From: Mastigamoeba balamuthi
Taxonomy: Eukaryota > Evosea > Mastigamoebida > Mastigamoebidae
Length of the DNA: 64,000 bases
Direction: 5' to 3'
Assembly (NCBI GenBank): GCA_902651635.1
Contig: CACRSC010000009.1
Coordinates: 169,998-233,997 of the forward strand
Each line of letters starts with the position of its first letter. Within the stretch, counting starts at the first letter, position 1. Shown one piece after another: positions 1 to 9,901 of this stretch. Both the position numbers and the translations under genes were made by a program. The notes beneath the pieces are model-generated. The model had not been told where the DNA came from, searched no databases, and was given only the letters and a program-made list of their open reading frames with translations.

Positions 1-1980
1 ACCACTCGGACTTCTCCTCGAACATCGGGTTCATGGCCCCCGTGATGTACCCATTCCTGCGACGAGGTCAGGCCACAGGCCAGAGAGAGATATGGGGAAG
101 ATATGGGGGAGAATAAGGTCAGGGAGCTCTCACGTCGCGAGAAAGTCGAGGTAGCAGAGGTTCGTGTAGGGGAAGGCGCGGGTGACGACGCCCTTGAGCG
201 GGGGGCACAGCATGGCGACGGCGGCCAGCACGTAGTTGCAGACCTCTGCGGCGGTGCAGTTGAAGCCCAGGAAGACGACGCGCTTCTCGAGCAGTATGGC
301 GTTGTAGACGACCATGATCTGCCTGCCGAACTTCTGCACCAGCGGCATCACCTTGACGTCGCCCACCTCGTCGGGGAACGTCGTCAGCGGCACGTAGACG
401 TTGAGCTTGGCCGGCTGGCCCCGCGGGTCCGACCCGGGCACGGCCAGCTGCAGCACCGACGTCCTCTCCTTGGCCTTTGTCGAGTTGCGCAGCGTCATGC
501 GCTGGTGGTCGGGCAGCGCGGGCACCGACGACAGGTCCAGCGAGTTGAGCGCGTCGTAGAGCTCCGCGAGCACGTCCTCGCTCTGCCGCTTGAAGTACTT
601 GTCGAGCTGCAGCAGCAGCAGCGGCTTGAAGACGTCCACGTAGTGGCACCGCGTGCAGATCGTCAGCGACTTGAGCTCCGACCCGCGCGTCACCGTCGCG
701 TCCAGCCGGTTCCGCACCAGCGTCAGGCAGTACAGGAACTTGGCCCCCTCGTACGGCTCCCGCGGCGCCTCCTTCTTCTTCGCCTGCCCCTGCCCCTGCC
801 CCTGCCTTTGCTGCTGCTGCTGCTGGGGGGCAGGCCCGTCCTCCGAGAAACTCCGCAGCCAGTCAGGGTCTCCCTCTGCAGACGCACGCACGCACGCACG
901 CACGGGGGACGCGGGACGCAGTGCAGGCACGTCAGAACAGGAACCCGCGGACGCGGAGATGCGTGCCCAGCATCCGGTCGACGTGCGACTGGAACGCGGC
1001 CTCGTCGGCGGGGGTCGACAGGCGCACGCCGACGGCCGTGTCAGGGGTGTCGGGCACCCCGAGGAACATGTCCTCGAGCTTCATGACCGTCAGGTACTCG
1101 TGTCGCTCGCTGCGGTCAAAGAGGGGGGAGGCAGACGGCGTGAGGAGGCGTGACGTGGCGTGGCGTGGGCTGGCGTGCGGACATGCGGGCGACTTCTCTG
1201 TCGCCGTCGACGATGCGCATGGGGACCGACAGGATCACCCGCAGGCGGCGCTGCTTGCCTCCGGGCAGCGTCCCCTCGGGCACCCACCCGTCCTGCGACC
1301 GCGCCTGCGCGTACTTGTAGATGAACGCCTCCAGGAACGGGCTACGCGCGGAGGGGGCGGCGCCCGTGGGCGTGTCAGGAGCCGAAACTGGAACCGGGGA
1401 ATCGCGGAAATGCCTGCGCTGACGCACAAGTTTCTCGGGGTCCTCGGGGAGACCGGCGGGGGCGGCGGCGTCGACGACGAGCCCTTGGGGCTCTTGTCCC
1501 GCAGCGGCTCGGCCCACGTCGAGTCGCGCAGCGTGCCCACCTGGCCCGGCCTGTTGAGGAAGAACACCGTGCAGTCGTCCTCGCGCTTGTGCGCCCCGTC
1601 TGGCAGCATGAACTCTGCCAGCATCCTTCCATCCCACACACACACAACACGCACACACAGACGTGGGGGGCCTACGGTTAATAACGGACACAGAGCGAAA
1701 TTTGTGAAAGCCCAGTATCCGACGCATTTCCCGGACCGCGATCACGCCCCGCCGCGTATCACGCACGCGCGTGTGCAGCCCGCGGCGCCGCGGGCGGTTA
1801 GCGTGCGCGTTCGGGGGGCGAGAGGCGTCTCGGAGGGGAGCAGGGGGCGGGGGGGCCGTACTGGTCGTCAACGCCGATGCGGCGCGGGTACTGGTGCTTC
1901 ACGGTGCTGCCAGTGAGGATGTTGAACTCGGCGAGCAGCAGGAACTCGACGGCCCGCGCCGGGCCCGGTTCACAGGCCAT
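1..1980 (-). CDS. DENN/Afi1-SPA family protein (C-terminus beyond window)
   Basis: Spliced minus-strand gene starting at the ATG at 1980. The first exon encodes VEFLLLAEFNILTGSTVKHQ, the opening strand typical of Afi1/DENN-type proteins. A second exon (about 1650–1440) has LAEFMLPDGAHKREDD followed by CTVFFLN, and later exons lie near 1330–1200 and 1085–935. A long exon (about 875–134) ends in the core AFPYTNLCYLDFLAT. It splices with GT–AG (intron 133–57) to an exon at 56 reading NGYITGAMNPMFEEKSEW, the SPA (stabilisation of polarity axis) signature, before running off the left edge. Afi1-type proteins recruit or activate small GTPases in polarised traffic; the family is clear but the GTPase partner is not. 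A Gln/Gly/Lys-rich insert lies near 840–780. Several internal splice sites are approximate. It shares a divergent promoter with NUP98. Confidence 0.8.
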
Positions 1981-2459
1981 GTCCGTTGCCGTACCGTTGT
2001 TGAGCAAATATCACAAAAGTGAGATATTCTACAGGTATGTAGCTTATCTTCATCTCGATACCGCCTGTCCTCCGGGATCTGGACGACGTGCGCCGCGTTG
2101 CGCAACGCCGAGTGGTCGACTCTTCCGAAGGGGTCTAGAGGGCGGTTCCGTTGCAGTCCCTGCTCCCCCGCAGATTTGAAAATGACATCAGTGGGCAAAA
2201 TATCCAGAGAACTTCTTCGGTACTCCTACTTCGCCTCGCTTCCTCTGCGCGCGCGAAAAGATCTCACGCGCCACAACTCAAGCACCCGCCCCACAAGCAG
2301 CCCCTCACACTAGCGTACGCTCCTTGCCCGCCGCCCCCCACCCTCCCCAGCGCTTCCTTTCTCGCAAGACCCGCTCCCCCCGCCCTTTTTTCAATTGCCT
2401 TCGGTCGGTTCCGTCGCGTTCTTCGCTCACCCCGCAGCCGCAGCACAAACTCGAACCCC
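1981..2459. promoter_or_regulatory. Divergent promoter between the Afi1-like gene and NUP98
   Basis: This 479-nt gap holds no gene. It is AT-richer than its flanks and carries AAATATC (about 2007), GAGATATTC (about 2022) and AAAATATCC (about 2199), the same GATATTT/AAATATC words seen in other divergent gaps. A pyrimidine-rich stretch (2325–2400) and CAATTG lie just before the NUP98 start. The promoter role is inferred from position. Confidence 0.5.
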
Positions 2460-4928
2460 ATGTTCGGAGCACCGGCCACGCCGTTCGGCGCCTCCGCGTT
2501 CGGGGCGCCCGCGCCGGCCTCCGCCCCCGCCTTCGGCGCGCCCGCGGCCGCCGCCGCCAACCCCTTCGGCGCCCCCGCCGCTGCGCCCGGCGGCTTCGGC
2601 GCGCCCGCCGCCGCCAACCCGTTCGGCGCCCCGGCGGCCGCCAACCCCTTCGGAGCGCCCGCCGCGGCCCCGGGCGGCTTCGGCGCCCCGGCCCCCGCGT
2701 TCGGGGCGCCGGCGGCCGGCGGCTTCGGCGCCCCGGCAGCGCCGTCGGGCTTCGGTGCCCCGGCGGCTGCGCCCGCAGCCCCGGCGCCGTTCAGCCTCGG
2801 GCCCTCGGCGGCGACGCCGTTTGGAGCGCCGGCCGCGGCGGCGGGGCCGTTCGGGGCCCCCGCGGGGGCGGCGGCGGCGCCGGGGGGGAACGCGCCGCTG
2901 GGGTCGTCTGTGCGCAAGTTCGAGCCCAAGTACGACTCGGGCGAGCAGGGCGGCGTGTCGCTCTACCTGCACAGCATCAGCGCCATGACCGAGTACGCCA
3001 ACAAGAGCGCTGAGGAGATCCGCTGGGAGGACTACCAGAGGCGCGCCGCGGGGCTCGCCGCGGGCCCGGCGCCGGGCGGGGCGCCCGGAGGAGGCCTCTT
3101 CGGCGCCGCCCCCGCGTCGACGCCGTTTGGCGCTGCGCCCGCGCCCTCGTTCGGCGCCCCCGCCGCTGCCGCCCCGTTTGGCGCCGCCCCCGCTCAGAGC
3201 GGCGGCGGCCTGTTCGGCGGTGCCCCCGCCGCGGCGGGCGCGTCCCCGTTCGGCGCCCCGGCGGCCGGTGGTTTCGGTGCCCCGGCGGCCGGAGGCTTCG
3301 GCGCCCCCGCGCAGGCGTCCCCGTTTGGTGCAGCGGCCGCGCCCAAGCCGTTCGGGGCGCCCGCCGCGCCCTCTGGCGGGCTCTTTGGCGCTGCGCCGGC
3401 CGCCGCGCCCGCGAACCCGTTCGGGGCCCCCGCTGCCGCCACGACCTCGCCGTTTGGCGCGCCGGCGGGCGCTGCCCCGTTCGGCGCGCCGGCAGCGGCG
3501 GCGCCCACGCCTTTCGGCGCCCCCGCTGCCGCCCCCTCGGGAGGCCTCTTCGGCGCGGCGCCGGCCGCTGCGCCCGCTGCCTCGGGCGGCGGGCTCTTCG
3601 GGGCCGCCCCTGCGCCTGCGGCGTCGAACCCCTTTGGCGCCCCCGCTGCCGCGGCTCCGCAGGCGTCGCCGTTCGGGGCCGCCACGGCGCCCGCTGGCGG
3701 CGGCCTGTTCGGTGCCGCGCCCGCTGCTGCCGCTCCGCCTGGTGGCGGCCTGTTCGGCGCGGCTCCCGCCTCCGCCCCGGCTGGCGGCGGGCTGTTTGGC
3801 GCCCCCGCCGCTGCCGCCCCCGCCCCGACCACCGGGGGCCTGTTCGGTGCGGCCGCCGCCCCTGCGCCGGCTGCCGGCGGGCTGTTTGGCGCTGCTGCTG
3901 CTCCCGCGCCTGCTGCCGGGGGCTTCTTTGGCGCCGCCGCGCCCGCTGGCGCGCCTGCCCCGTTCGGTGCCCCCGCGCCCGCGGCCGCCCAGCAGCAGAT
4001 GTACGCGCCGTCGAGCGTCGCCGACCCTTACGGGGCCGCGCCCAACTTCGCGGACCTGCGCAGCGCCAACGGGGGCGCCGCCGGCTACGGGGCGTCCTCG
4101 TCCCCCGCGATCGCGAACGGGGCGCTCGGGGGCTCGCAGAGCAACGAGCAGCAGGTCCCCGCGACCGTGTCGCAGATCAGGCGCATGCCGAGGCCCGTGG
4201 GCAAGCTGCACAGGGCCTTCGCCACGGAGCTCGAGATCGGGCCGCAGTTTGGCGCGTCGGCATCGGGCTCGTCCTCGCTCAACGCTGTCGGCGGCGCGGG
4301 CGACGTGTTCCGCCCGCACGACACGCTCAAGCGCCTCGTCATCGAGCCGCTCAACGAGCCCTCGTCGCTGCTCGCCTCGACGCAGCAGCTCGACGCCAGC
4401 GCCGCCGCGTCCCTCAGCGCGTCGGCGATACCCGCCGCCACGCAGGTCATTCACTCGCCCGCGCCGCCGGCGACCCCGCAGTACCAGGCGGCCGCGGAGC
4501 CCGTGCAGCCGCCCAAGCTCACGCGCGCAGAGTACGTGTGCGAGCCGCCGATCGAGGAGCTGGCGAGGCGCAGCGCCGAGGAGCTGGCGCACGTGGGCCC
4601 GTTCAGCGTGACGCGCGAGGGCGTCGGGCGCATCGAGTGGCTCTGCGACGTGGACCTGCGCGGCGTCGACCTCGACCGCATCGTGCGCATCGAGCAGGGC
4701 GAGGTCACGGTCTACCCCGACGACGACGGCGAGGCCAAGCCGCCCGTGGGCACGGGGCTGAACAAGCCCGCGATGGTGACGCTCGAGGGCTGCCTGCCCA
4801 GGAACCGCTCGGCGCGGTCGCTCGAGCGCTACGCGCAGAAGATCGCCGCGCTGACGGAGCAGATGGGCGCCGAGCTGAGGTCGTGGGACAACTCGGGAAG
4901 GTGGACTTTCTCTGTGCGCCACTGGTGA
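2460..4928 (+). CDS. NUP98: Nucleoporin Nup98 homologue (GLFG/FG repeats, stand-alone form)
   Basis: Single intronless frame of 822 codons from the ATG at 2460. Residues 1–140 and about 200–510 are a dense field of FGAP, GLFG and FG repeats in an Ala/Pro/Gly-rich background, the cohesive transport barrier of the pore. Between them (2920–3045) lies a GLEBS-like Gle2/Rae1-binding motif containing SAMTEYANKSAEEIRWEDYQ. The C-terminus (4500–4928) is the Nup98 domain: VGPFSVTREGVG, EVTVYPDDD, KPPVGTGLNKPA, then FSVRHW and the stop. In Nup98–Nup96 precursors, autoproteolysis occurs after H-F in an HFS site. Here the protein ends at that point as HW, so no Nup96 is fused and no cleavage is needed. 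The repeats contain GLFG, typical of Nup98 rather than other FG nucleoporins. Confidence 0.95.
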   Translation: MFGAPATPFGASAFGAPAPASAPAFGAPAAAAANPFGAPAAAPGGFGAPAAANPFGAPAAANPFGAPAAAPGGFGAPAPAFGAPAAGGFGAPAAPSGFGAPAAAPAAPAPFSLGPSAATPFGAPAAAAGPFGAPAGAAAAPGGNAPLGSSVRKFEPKYDSGEQGGVSLYLHSISAMTEYANKSAEEIRWEDYQRRAAGLAAGPAPGGAPGGGLFGAAPASTPFGAAPAPSFGAPAAAAPFGAAPAQSGGGLFGGAPAAAGASPFGAPAAGGFGAPAAGGFGAPAQASPFGAAAAPKPFGAPAAPSGGLFGAAPAAAPANPFGAPAAATTSPFGAPAGAAPFGAPAAAAPTPFGAPAAAPSGGLFGAAPAAAPAASGGGLFGAAPAPAASNPFGAPAAAAPQASPFGAATAPAGGGLFGAAPAAAAPPGGGLFGAAPASAPAGGGLFGAPAAAAPAPTTGGLFGAAAAPAPAAGGLFGAAAAPAPAAGGFFGAAAPAGAPAPFGAPAPAAAQQQMYAPSSVADPYGAAPNFADLRSANGGAAGYGASSSPAIANGALGGSQSNEQQVPATVSQIRRMPRPVGKLHRAFATELEIGPQFGASASGSSSLNAVGGAGDVFRPHDTLKRLVIEPLNEPSSLLASTQQLDASAAASLSASAIPAATQVIHSPAPPATPQYQAAAEPVQPPKLTRAEYVCEPPIEELARRSAEELAHVGPFSVTREGVGRIEWLCDVDLRGVDLDRIVRIEQGEVTVYPDDDGEAKPPVGTGLNKPAMVTLEGCLPRNRSARSLERYAQKIAALTEQMGAELRSWDNSGRWTFSVRHW

Positions 4929-5444
4929 GGCGAGGCCGGAGGCGCCTATCGATGAATTTGCACTTGCGTTTCACACACATTCAAACAACGGAATGTTGGG
5001 TTTAGTTCCAAACATACAACATAGTTTGATTCCGAAAAAGCGCCCAGTTCCTTCTCTCGAGAACAAACTGTATTATTGAGATCCGGAGGTGGAGAACAAA
5101 CTGTATTATTGATTAGGATCCGGATGTGTGCCACGAATAGTATGTAACTCAGGGGAACCTATTTGTGACCCAATGCCACGTAATGGCCAGGTATTTGAAG
5201 GGATGGCAGAGCGAATCGCGGCGCGTAACACGGGCCGAAAATAGGAACAAGTGGTGATGATGTTTCTGGCTTATCTACAAGTGGCAATCGATCATGCACA
5301 TGTCCTGCGTCATGCTTCCATCCGAATTCGAAGTTCCTAAAGAAGGACCCATCGGATGACCTGTCTGGTTCTAGAAGACAGATTTTTTGGTTGTTGACTT
5401 TGCCCACGGGCGGAATCTACCGACACTTTCAATTGGTCTTCGCT
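4929..5444. other. Intergenic spacer, NUP98 to CUE gene
   Basis: This 516-nt spacer is AT-richer than its flanks. I see no convincing coding region. It contains the short tandem repeat listed separately. The last 50 nt before the next ATG include TTTCAATTGG. Confidence 0.5.
5059..5124. repeat. Two-copy tandem repeat, unit about 33 nt
   Basis: GAGAACAAACTGTATTATTG occurs at 5059 and again at 5092. Each copy is followed after a few bases by GATCCGGA, so the unit is about 33 nt, with TTAG inserted in the second copy. It sits in the NUP98 3' flank; no function is apparent. Confidence 0.8.
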
Positions 5445-7836
5445 ATGAAGGACAAGCGCGGCATCTCTCGCGGCGTCTGCGCCGTCCCCGGGTGCGACTG
5501 CGTCGAGTACACAGTCCCGCAGTCTGCGCAGCTCTGCACCCGCTGCGGGTTCGTCTCCCCGTCCCCCGCAAACCCTCGCGTGCCAAACCCGAAACCGACG
5601 TTTCGGTCTTTCCGCGCTTACTCCCCGCAGGCACTACCCGACAGCGCACCTCAACCTCGACCGCCGGTCGCCCGCCGGACCTCCCGCCGGGGCCGAGGTG
5701 ATCGTGGTCCCTGATGACTCGCCGCTGGTGCTGACGAGGAAGAGGGGGAGGTCCCCCGAGGTTCTCCTGATCGACGACGACGCCGAGGCCCCGGCCACGG
5801 CACCCCGCTCGCCGCGGGCGCCGGCCCCGCTGGCCGCCAACGCCGCGCCAGCGCTCGGCGCCTGCCCGCCCACCTCCGAGCCCTCGGGGCCGCCCGCAGA
5901 CGTATTTGGAACCCCGTTTCTTGCGAAGCGGCTGACGATACGGGCGAATCCCTCAGTTGTCGCAGTGCGAGGCCGCGCTGCCAGTGGCGGAGAGCTCTGT
6001 CGCGGAGCTCCTGGAGCTGTTCGGGGGCCGCTTCGCCCGCGGCGAGGTCGAGGCGGTGCTCAGCGAGAGCGGGGGGGACGCGGACAGCGCTGCCCAGCGC
6101 CTGCTCGACAGGGCCGCGGCACAGGCAGCGGCCGAGGGCCCCGCGACGACGGCGCCCACCAGCGGACCCGCTGGCTGCGCGAGCACCACGACGGCGCCGA
6201 CGACGCAGTCGCCGGGGGGCAGCAGCTCGGGGTCGGAGCAGTGGGTCCTGAGGACGATGAGGCCGGAGGAGGACTTCCCCGAGTGGCACTGCAAGGCCCT
6301 CAGGTGGGAGGACGAGGCCGGCAGGAGGCACGCCGAGCTCGCCAAGGCCCTCAGCCAAGAGGGGCGGCAGCTGCAGCGCCCGAACGCTCCTCTGCCAGAC
6401 AACAAGGCCGCCAGCCGGCTGCAGGAGCACGGGAGTTCCGACGACGAGGACGCGAGGGCCGTGAGGGCTTCCCCCAGCGACGAGGCGATCGCCAGAACGC
6501 TGCAGGAGCAGGAGCAGCAGAGCGAGGCGCAGATCGAGCAGGACGCCAGGTTTGCGAGAGAGCTTCAGGACCAGGAGGACGCTGCCCAGAGGAAGAGGCA
6601 GCTCGAGAGCGACCTCGAGTTTGCCCGCAGGCTCGAGGCGGAGGAGGAGCGCAGGCAGTCGGCCCCCGTCGCGCCGCCGCTGGCGCCGCCCGCTGTGCCC
6701 TCGATGCTCTTCGCGCCGCCCGCAATGCAGTCCGCGCCGACCGTACCGCCCGCACCGACGGGGTCCGTTCCCTGGACGCACATGCCGCCCGTACCAGCGG
6801 GGCCAGTGCCCTGGACGAACTTCGGGCCCGTAATGCAGTCTGCTTCCGTCGTACCGCTGGCGCCGCCTTGGTTCGCGGCACACTACTGGCCATCGATGCC
6901 CGTCGCACCCATTGTTGCGCAGACTGCCACCTTTAACAACAACAGCGGGCTGGCCGGGAACATCGACATGGAGGTGGACCCCGACATCGAGAAGGCGATT
7001 GCGGGCGTGGGCATGTGCAGCCAGATGATGGGCCTCGTGGCGGGGCCCTACAGCGCCACCGACGTGCTCGAGGAGGCCGAGCGGAAGATGCGCAAGGCAG
7101 GGCTCCATCACAGCGAGGCTACGCCCATCGCGAGCCCCGACGTCACCAAGAGGTTCTGCGCTGCCTTCGCAGCCATGTCCAAGCACGGCGCGTTCAGGCA
7201 CGCGACGGGCAGCGTGGTGCCCCCGGCGGCGGCGGCGGCGGCACCTGCCGGGCGGGCCACAAGCGGGGTCGTACGCGGTGGTCGTGTGCTTCCACGGGAC
7301 CAACGGCGTCAACTTGAAGTCGATACAGGAGATCGGCCTCGTCGTCCCCGGCAGGGGCCACGGCTCGCACATCGCGGTCGCCCACGGCTCCGCACTCGGT
7401 CCGCACTTCCCAGGCGGAGTGAATGCGCTTGTGACACAGTCGTCTGACGTGGGGATGCAATGCAACACATACACTTGCAGGGCTGGGCATCTATCTGGCA
7501 CTCAACCCCATGACCGCTCTGGGGTACGCCACGGGGCCGCCGCCCAATCTGTACGCCAAGACCAGCAACGGCGGCCACATAGGCACTGACGACGGGTACA
7601 GAATCGTTTGCTTGGCGCTGTTGGGGGAGCGCTACGTGTCGTCCTCGGACGGGTCGGTCGTTGTGCTCGGCAACGAGTCCCACGTGCTCCCCGTATTCGC
7701 GCTCACCGTCCCCGGCTCCTACCGCAGGTCGGGCGTATTTGGCGGAAGTGTGTTCCCTGGGATCTATCTCCCGCACCAGTCCAGCCGCTCTGCCCTCCGC
7801 AGGCACAAGAAGAAGCTCGGAACGCCTTCTTCCTAA
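5445..7836 (+). CDS. Zinc-motif, CUE-domain and PARP-like (ADP-ribosyltransferase fold) protein
   Basis: Starts at the ATG at 5445. Intron 5549–5630 joins the first zinc cysteines to CTRCGHYPTAH, giving a C-x4-C-x-C…C-x2-C-G-H-x4-H cluster. Intron 5902–5965 leads into a CUE-like domain (about 5976–6110, VAELLELFGGRFARGEVEAV…). A charged, ubiquitin-interacting-motif-like helical stretch follows (6480–6640, IARTLQEQEQQ and FARELQDQE), then a Pro/Met-rich linker. The C-terminal part has the PARP-fold landmarks FHGTNGVNLKSIQEIGL, then across intron 7399–7480 LGIYLALNPMTALGYA, and finally VVLGNESHVLPVFALTV. The PARP H and Y positions (HGT and GIY) are present; the catalytic Glu is not obvious, so mono-ADP-ribosylation or no activity is possible. 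One splice site near 7213–7270 is unresolved. A ubiquitin-reading ADP-ribosyltransferase role is inferred. Confidence 0.7.
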
Positions 7837-8133
7837 CGTTGTTCTTTTTGTTCGTAGATCGAACGTAGCACGTTCGCAGTCCCTTCTCTGAACTCCCGTT
7901 TGCCCCTTGGTCGTGCGCAGAACGACAGCAGAACGAATTGAGGTTGAGGGCGGAACGCGGGCGATGCTCGGGAGGAAGGGCGATTCCGTATTCCGGGAAC
8001 TCACACGCCCGCAATATCCAACGGAAATATCGGGGGGAATCTTCGCGTGTTTCCCGGGGGCTCAGAATCTTTCAGTTTGTGTCTTCGTCCGCCCACCGCC
8101 GCACTCTGCGCTCGCGAGTGCGCGTCTGCCGAT
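7837..8133. promoter_or_regulatory. Intergenic gap and probable promoter of the polyQ gene
   Basis: About 300 nt without a gene. It contains CAATATCC and GGAAATATCG around 8012–8031, matching the AAATATC words of other promoters, about 100 nt before the next ATG. Promoter role inferred. Confidence 0.4.
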
Positions 8134-9104
8134 AATGAACAGGAGGGGCCAGCTGATGCTGCCCTCAGGCTTCGGCGGCTTCCCCGGTGAGCCCCTGCTC
8201 GCGTTTGGCGGCGCGGCCCCGCCGTTTCTGCTCAACTCGCGCCGCCTCCTGCACGGAAACCCGCACGGCTGGCCCGACCTCGACCCCCCGGCGCCCCTGC
8301 GGCCCCCGCACGCCTCCTCGCCCCCGCCCGGTACCCCGCATCTCACCGATTTCCGCCCCGGATTCCCGTTAATTTCCGCTCCCGCACACAAACCCGCAAA
8401 ACGCAGCGCCCGAACGCGCGCAGGGCGAGGGGGCGGCGCCGGCAGAGGGCGAGGCGCTGTTCAGGGACGCGCGAGGTAGCTGGGCCGCGAGCTGGTGCGG
8501 GNAGCCCCTGCTCGCGTTTGGCGGCGCGGCCCCGCCGTTTCTGCTCAACTCGCGCCGCCTCCTGCACGGAAACCCGCACGGCTGGCCCGACCTCGACCCC
8601 CCGGCGCCCCTGCGGCCCCTGCACGCCTCCTCGCCCCCGCCCGGTACCCCGCATCTCACCGATTTCCGCCCCGGATTCCCGTTAATTTCCGCTCCCGCAC
8701 ACAAACCCGCAAAACGCAGCGCCCGAACGCGCGCAGGGCGAGGGGGCGGCGCCGGCAGAGGGCGAGGCGCTGTTCAGGGACGCGCGAGGTAGCTGGGGCC
8801 GCGAGCTGGTGCGGGCGCTGGACGAGCTGCGGAGCGACGCGCGGGCCAACGCGGAGCGCAGCTGCGAGGCGGCCGGGGCGGCGGGCGGCCTCTGGGGCGA
8901 GCGCCCGCGCGGGGAGCTCGAGGCGGCGGCCAGCGCGTGGAACACGAGCATCGCGGGGGCGGCCGTGGTGCTGTGGGCGCGGGACGAGCTGCGGGAGGCG
9001 TCGAGGGAGGCGGGGCGTGCGCTGCGGGCCCACGAGGCGGTCGACGCTGTCCGCAGGCGCCTCTTCGCGTCGCACAAGCGCAGGGCCTCGGGCGAGGAGG
9101 CCGC

Positions 9105-9136
<32 letters not shown>

Positions 9137-9381
9137 GCCCCGCTGGCGCCCGTGGCGACGGCGACGCAGCGGCGACGGCGAGGGCCGTGGCCGCCGAGTG
9201 CGGGGAGGCGAGCAGCGGCAGGGCTGCGGGCGAGCCGCCCCCGGCCAAGAAGAGGCGCGCGGAGAGGGAGAGCGAGAGCGAGAGGCGCGCGGACAGGGAC
9301 GAGGGGTTCAGGGACGCCGCTGCCGAGGCCTTTGCGTGCGCGGGCGTCAGGGACAAGGGCGCGACGGACATGGTGCTGTGA
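8134..9381 (+). CDS. Uncharacterised polyglutamine protein (interrupted by an assembly duplication)
   Basis: No family recognised. Exon 1 starts at 8134 (MNRRGQLMLPSGFGGFPGEP, Pro/Leu-rich). A GT…CAG intron (in the second sequence copy about 8646–8718) then leads to a helical, Ala/Arg/Glu-rich exon ending at 9381. That exon has WGRELVRALDELRSDARA, a run of ten Gln (about 9107–9136) and a basic cluster PAKKRRAERESESERRAD that could act as a nuclear signal. A roughly 312-nt stretch (8190–8501) is repeated at 8503–8815 across an N at 8502, and the first copy lacks one G, which breaks the frame. The true gene probably has one copy, 8134–8189 continuing at 8503. Confidence 0.5.
8190..8815. repeat. 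Direct duplication flanking an undetermined base (probable assembly join)
   Basis: 8190–8501 and 8503–8815 are nearly identical. They differ by one substitution (CCCCGCACG versus CCCTGCACG) and one missing G near 8482, and are separated only by N at 8502. Two reads of the same locus placed end to end would look like this. Confidence 0.85.
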
Positions 9382-9901
9382 TTCAGGCGGCCGCTCCGGT
9401 CTCCCCCTTCTCGGTGCTGGCCCTGGGCTGCCCAACGCTGCCGCCGGGGGCATAACACACTCGTGTCTTTTTTTATACACAGCAGCCCCCCGCCCGCCCG
9501 TGCCGTGGAGGGCGGGCCCCGCCTCTCTGTCTTTCCCACGCGTGCGGCGGGTGTAGGACCGTCGCCTCTGGGTGGTCTACTCTCACAAGCCTAACCATCA
9601 ATTGAATGGATGTTGAAATCTCGAAGACTACTCCTCTACGCCGAGAAGAGCGGGCAGACAACGCATGAGCTTAGCTTGGTCTCGGCGTGACTGCAAATGT
9701 GACGCTGGCCAGCGCATAATGGTAAGTGCTTTTCAGGGCGTTTTTCCAAGCGACAGAAACACACTCTTTCTCCCAGAAGGAAAAAAGCAAAAGCAGATAT
9801 GCAAAATCCGAGATTGTGGGTGTGCGCTGAGGTCATTCGCTCGATCTTTTCAGCACACCCGAAAGCCAGTTTTTGCTCGCATTCCATCCCCTTGCCCGAG
9901 T
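9382..9901. other. Intergenic spacer between the polyQ gene and the transporter
   Basis: A 520-nt spacer. A T-run and TATACACA near 9470 may belong to the 3' end of the upstream gene. TCAATTGA lies at 9598–9605. The frame is open upstream of the transporter ATG, but that peptide looks non-coding. Confidence 0.4.

Noticed and set aside
2427-4922. Long open frame antisense to NUP98 (831 codons)
   Set aside because: It is the Arg/Gly-rich mirror of a very GC-rich repeat gene; no domain, and the plus strand has a textbook Nup98.
5651-7501. Minus-strand open frame opposite the CUE/PARP-like gene
   Set aside because: Composition typical of GC-rich antisense; the plus strand shows CUE and PARP-fold motifs with consistent introns.
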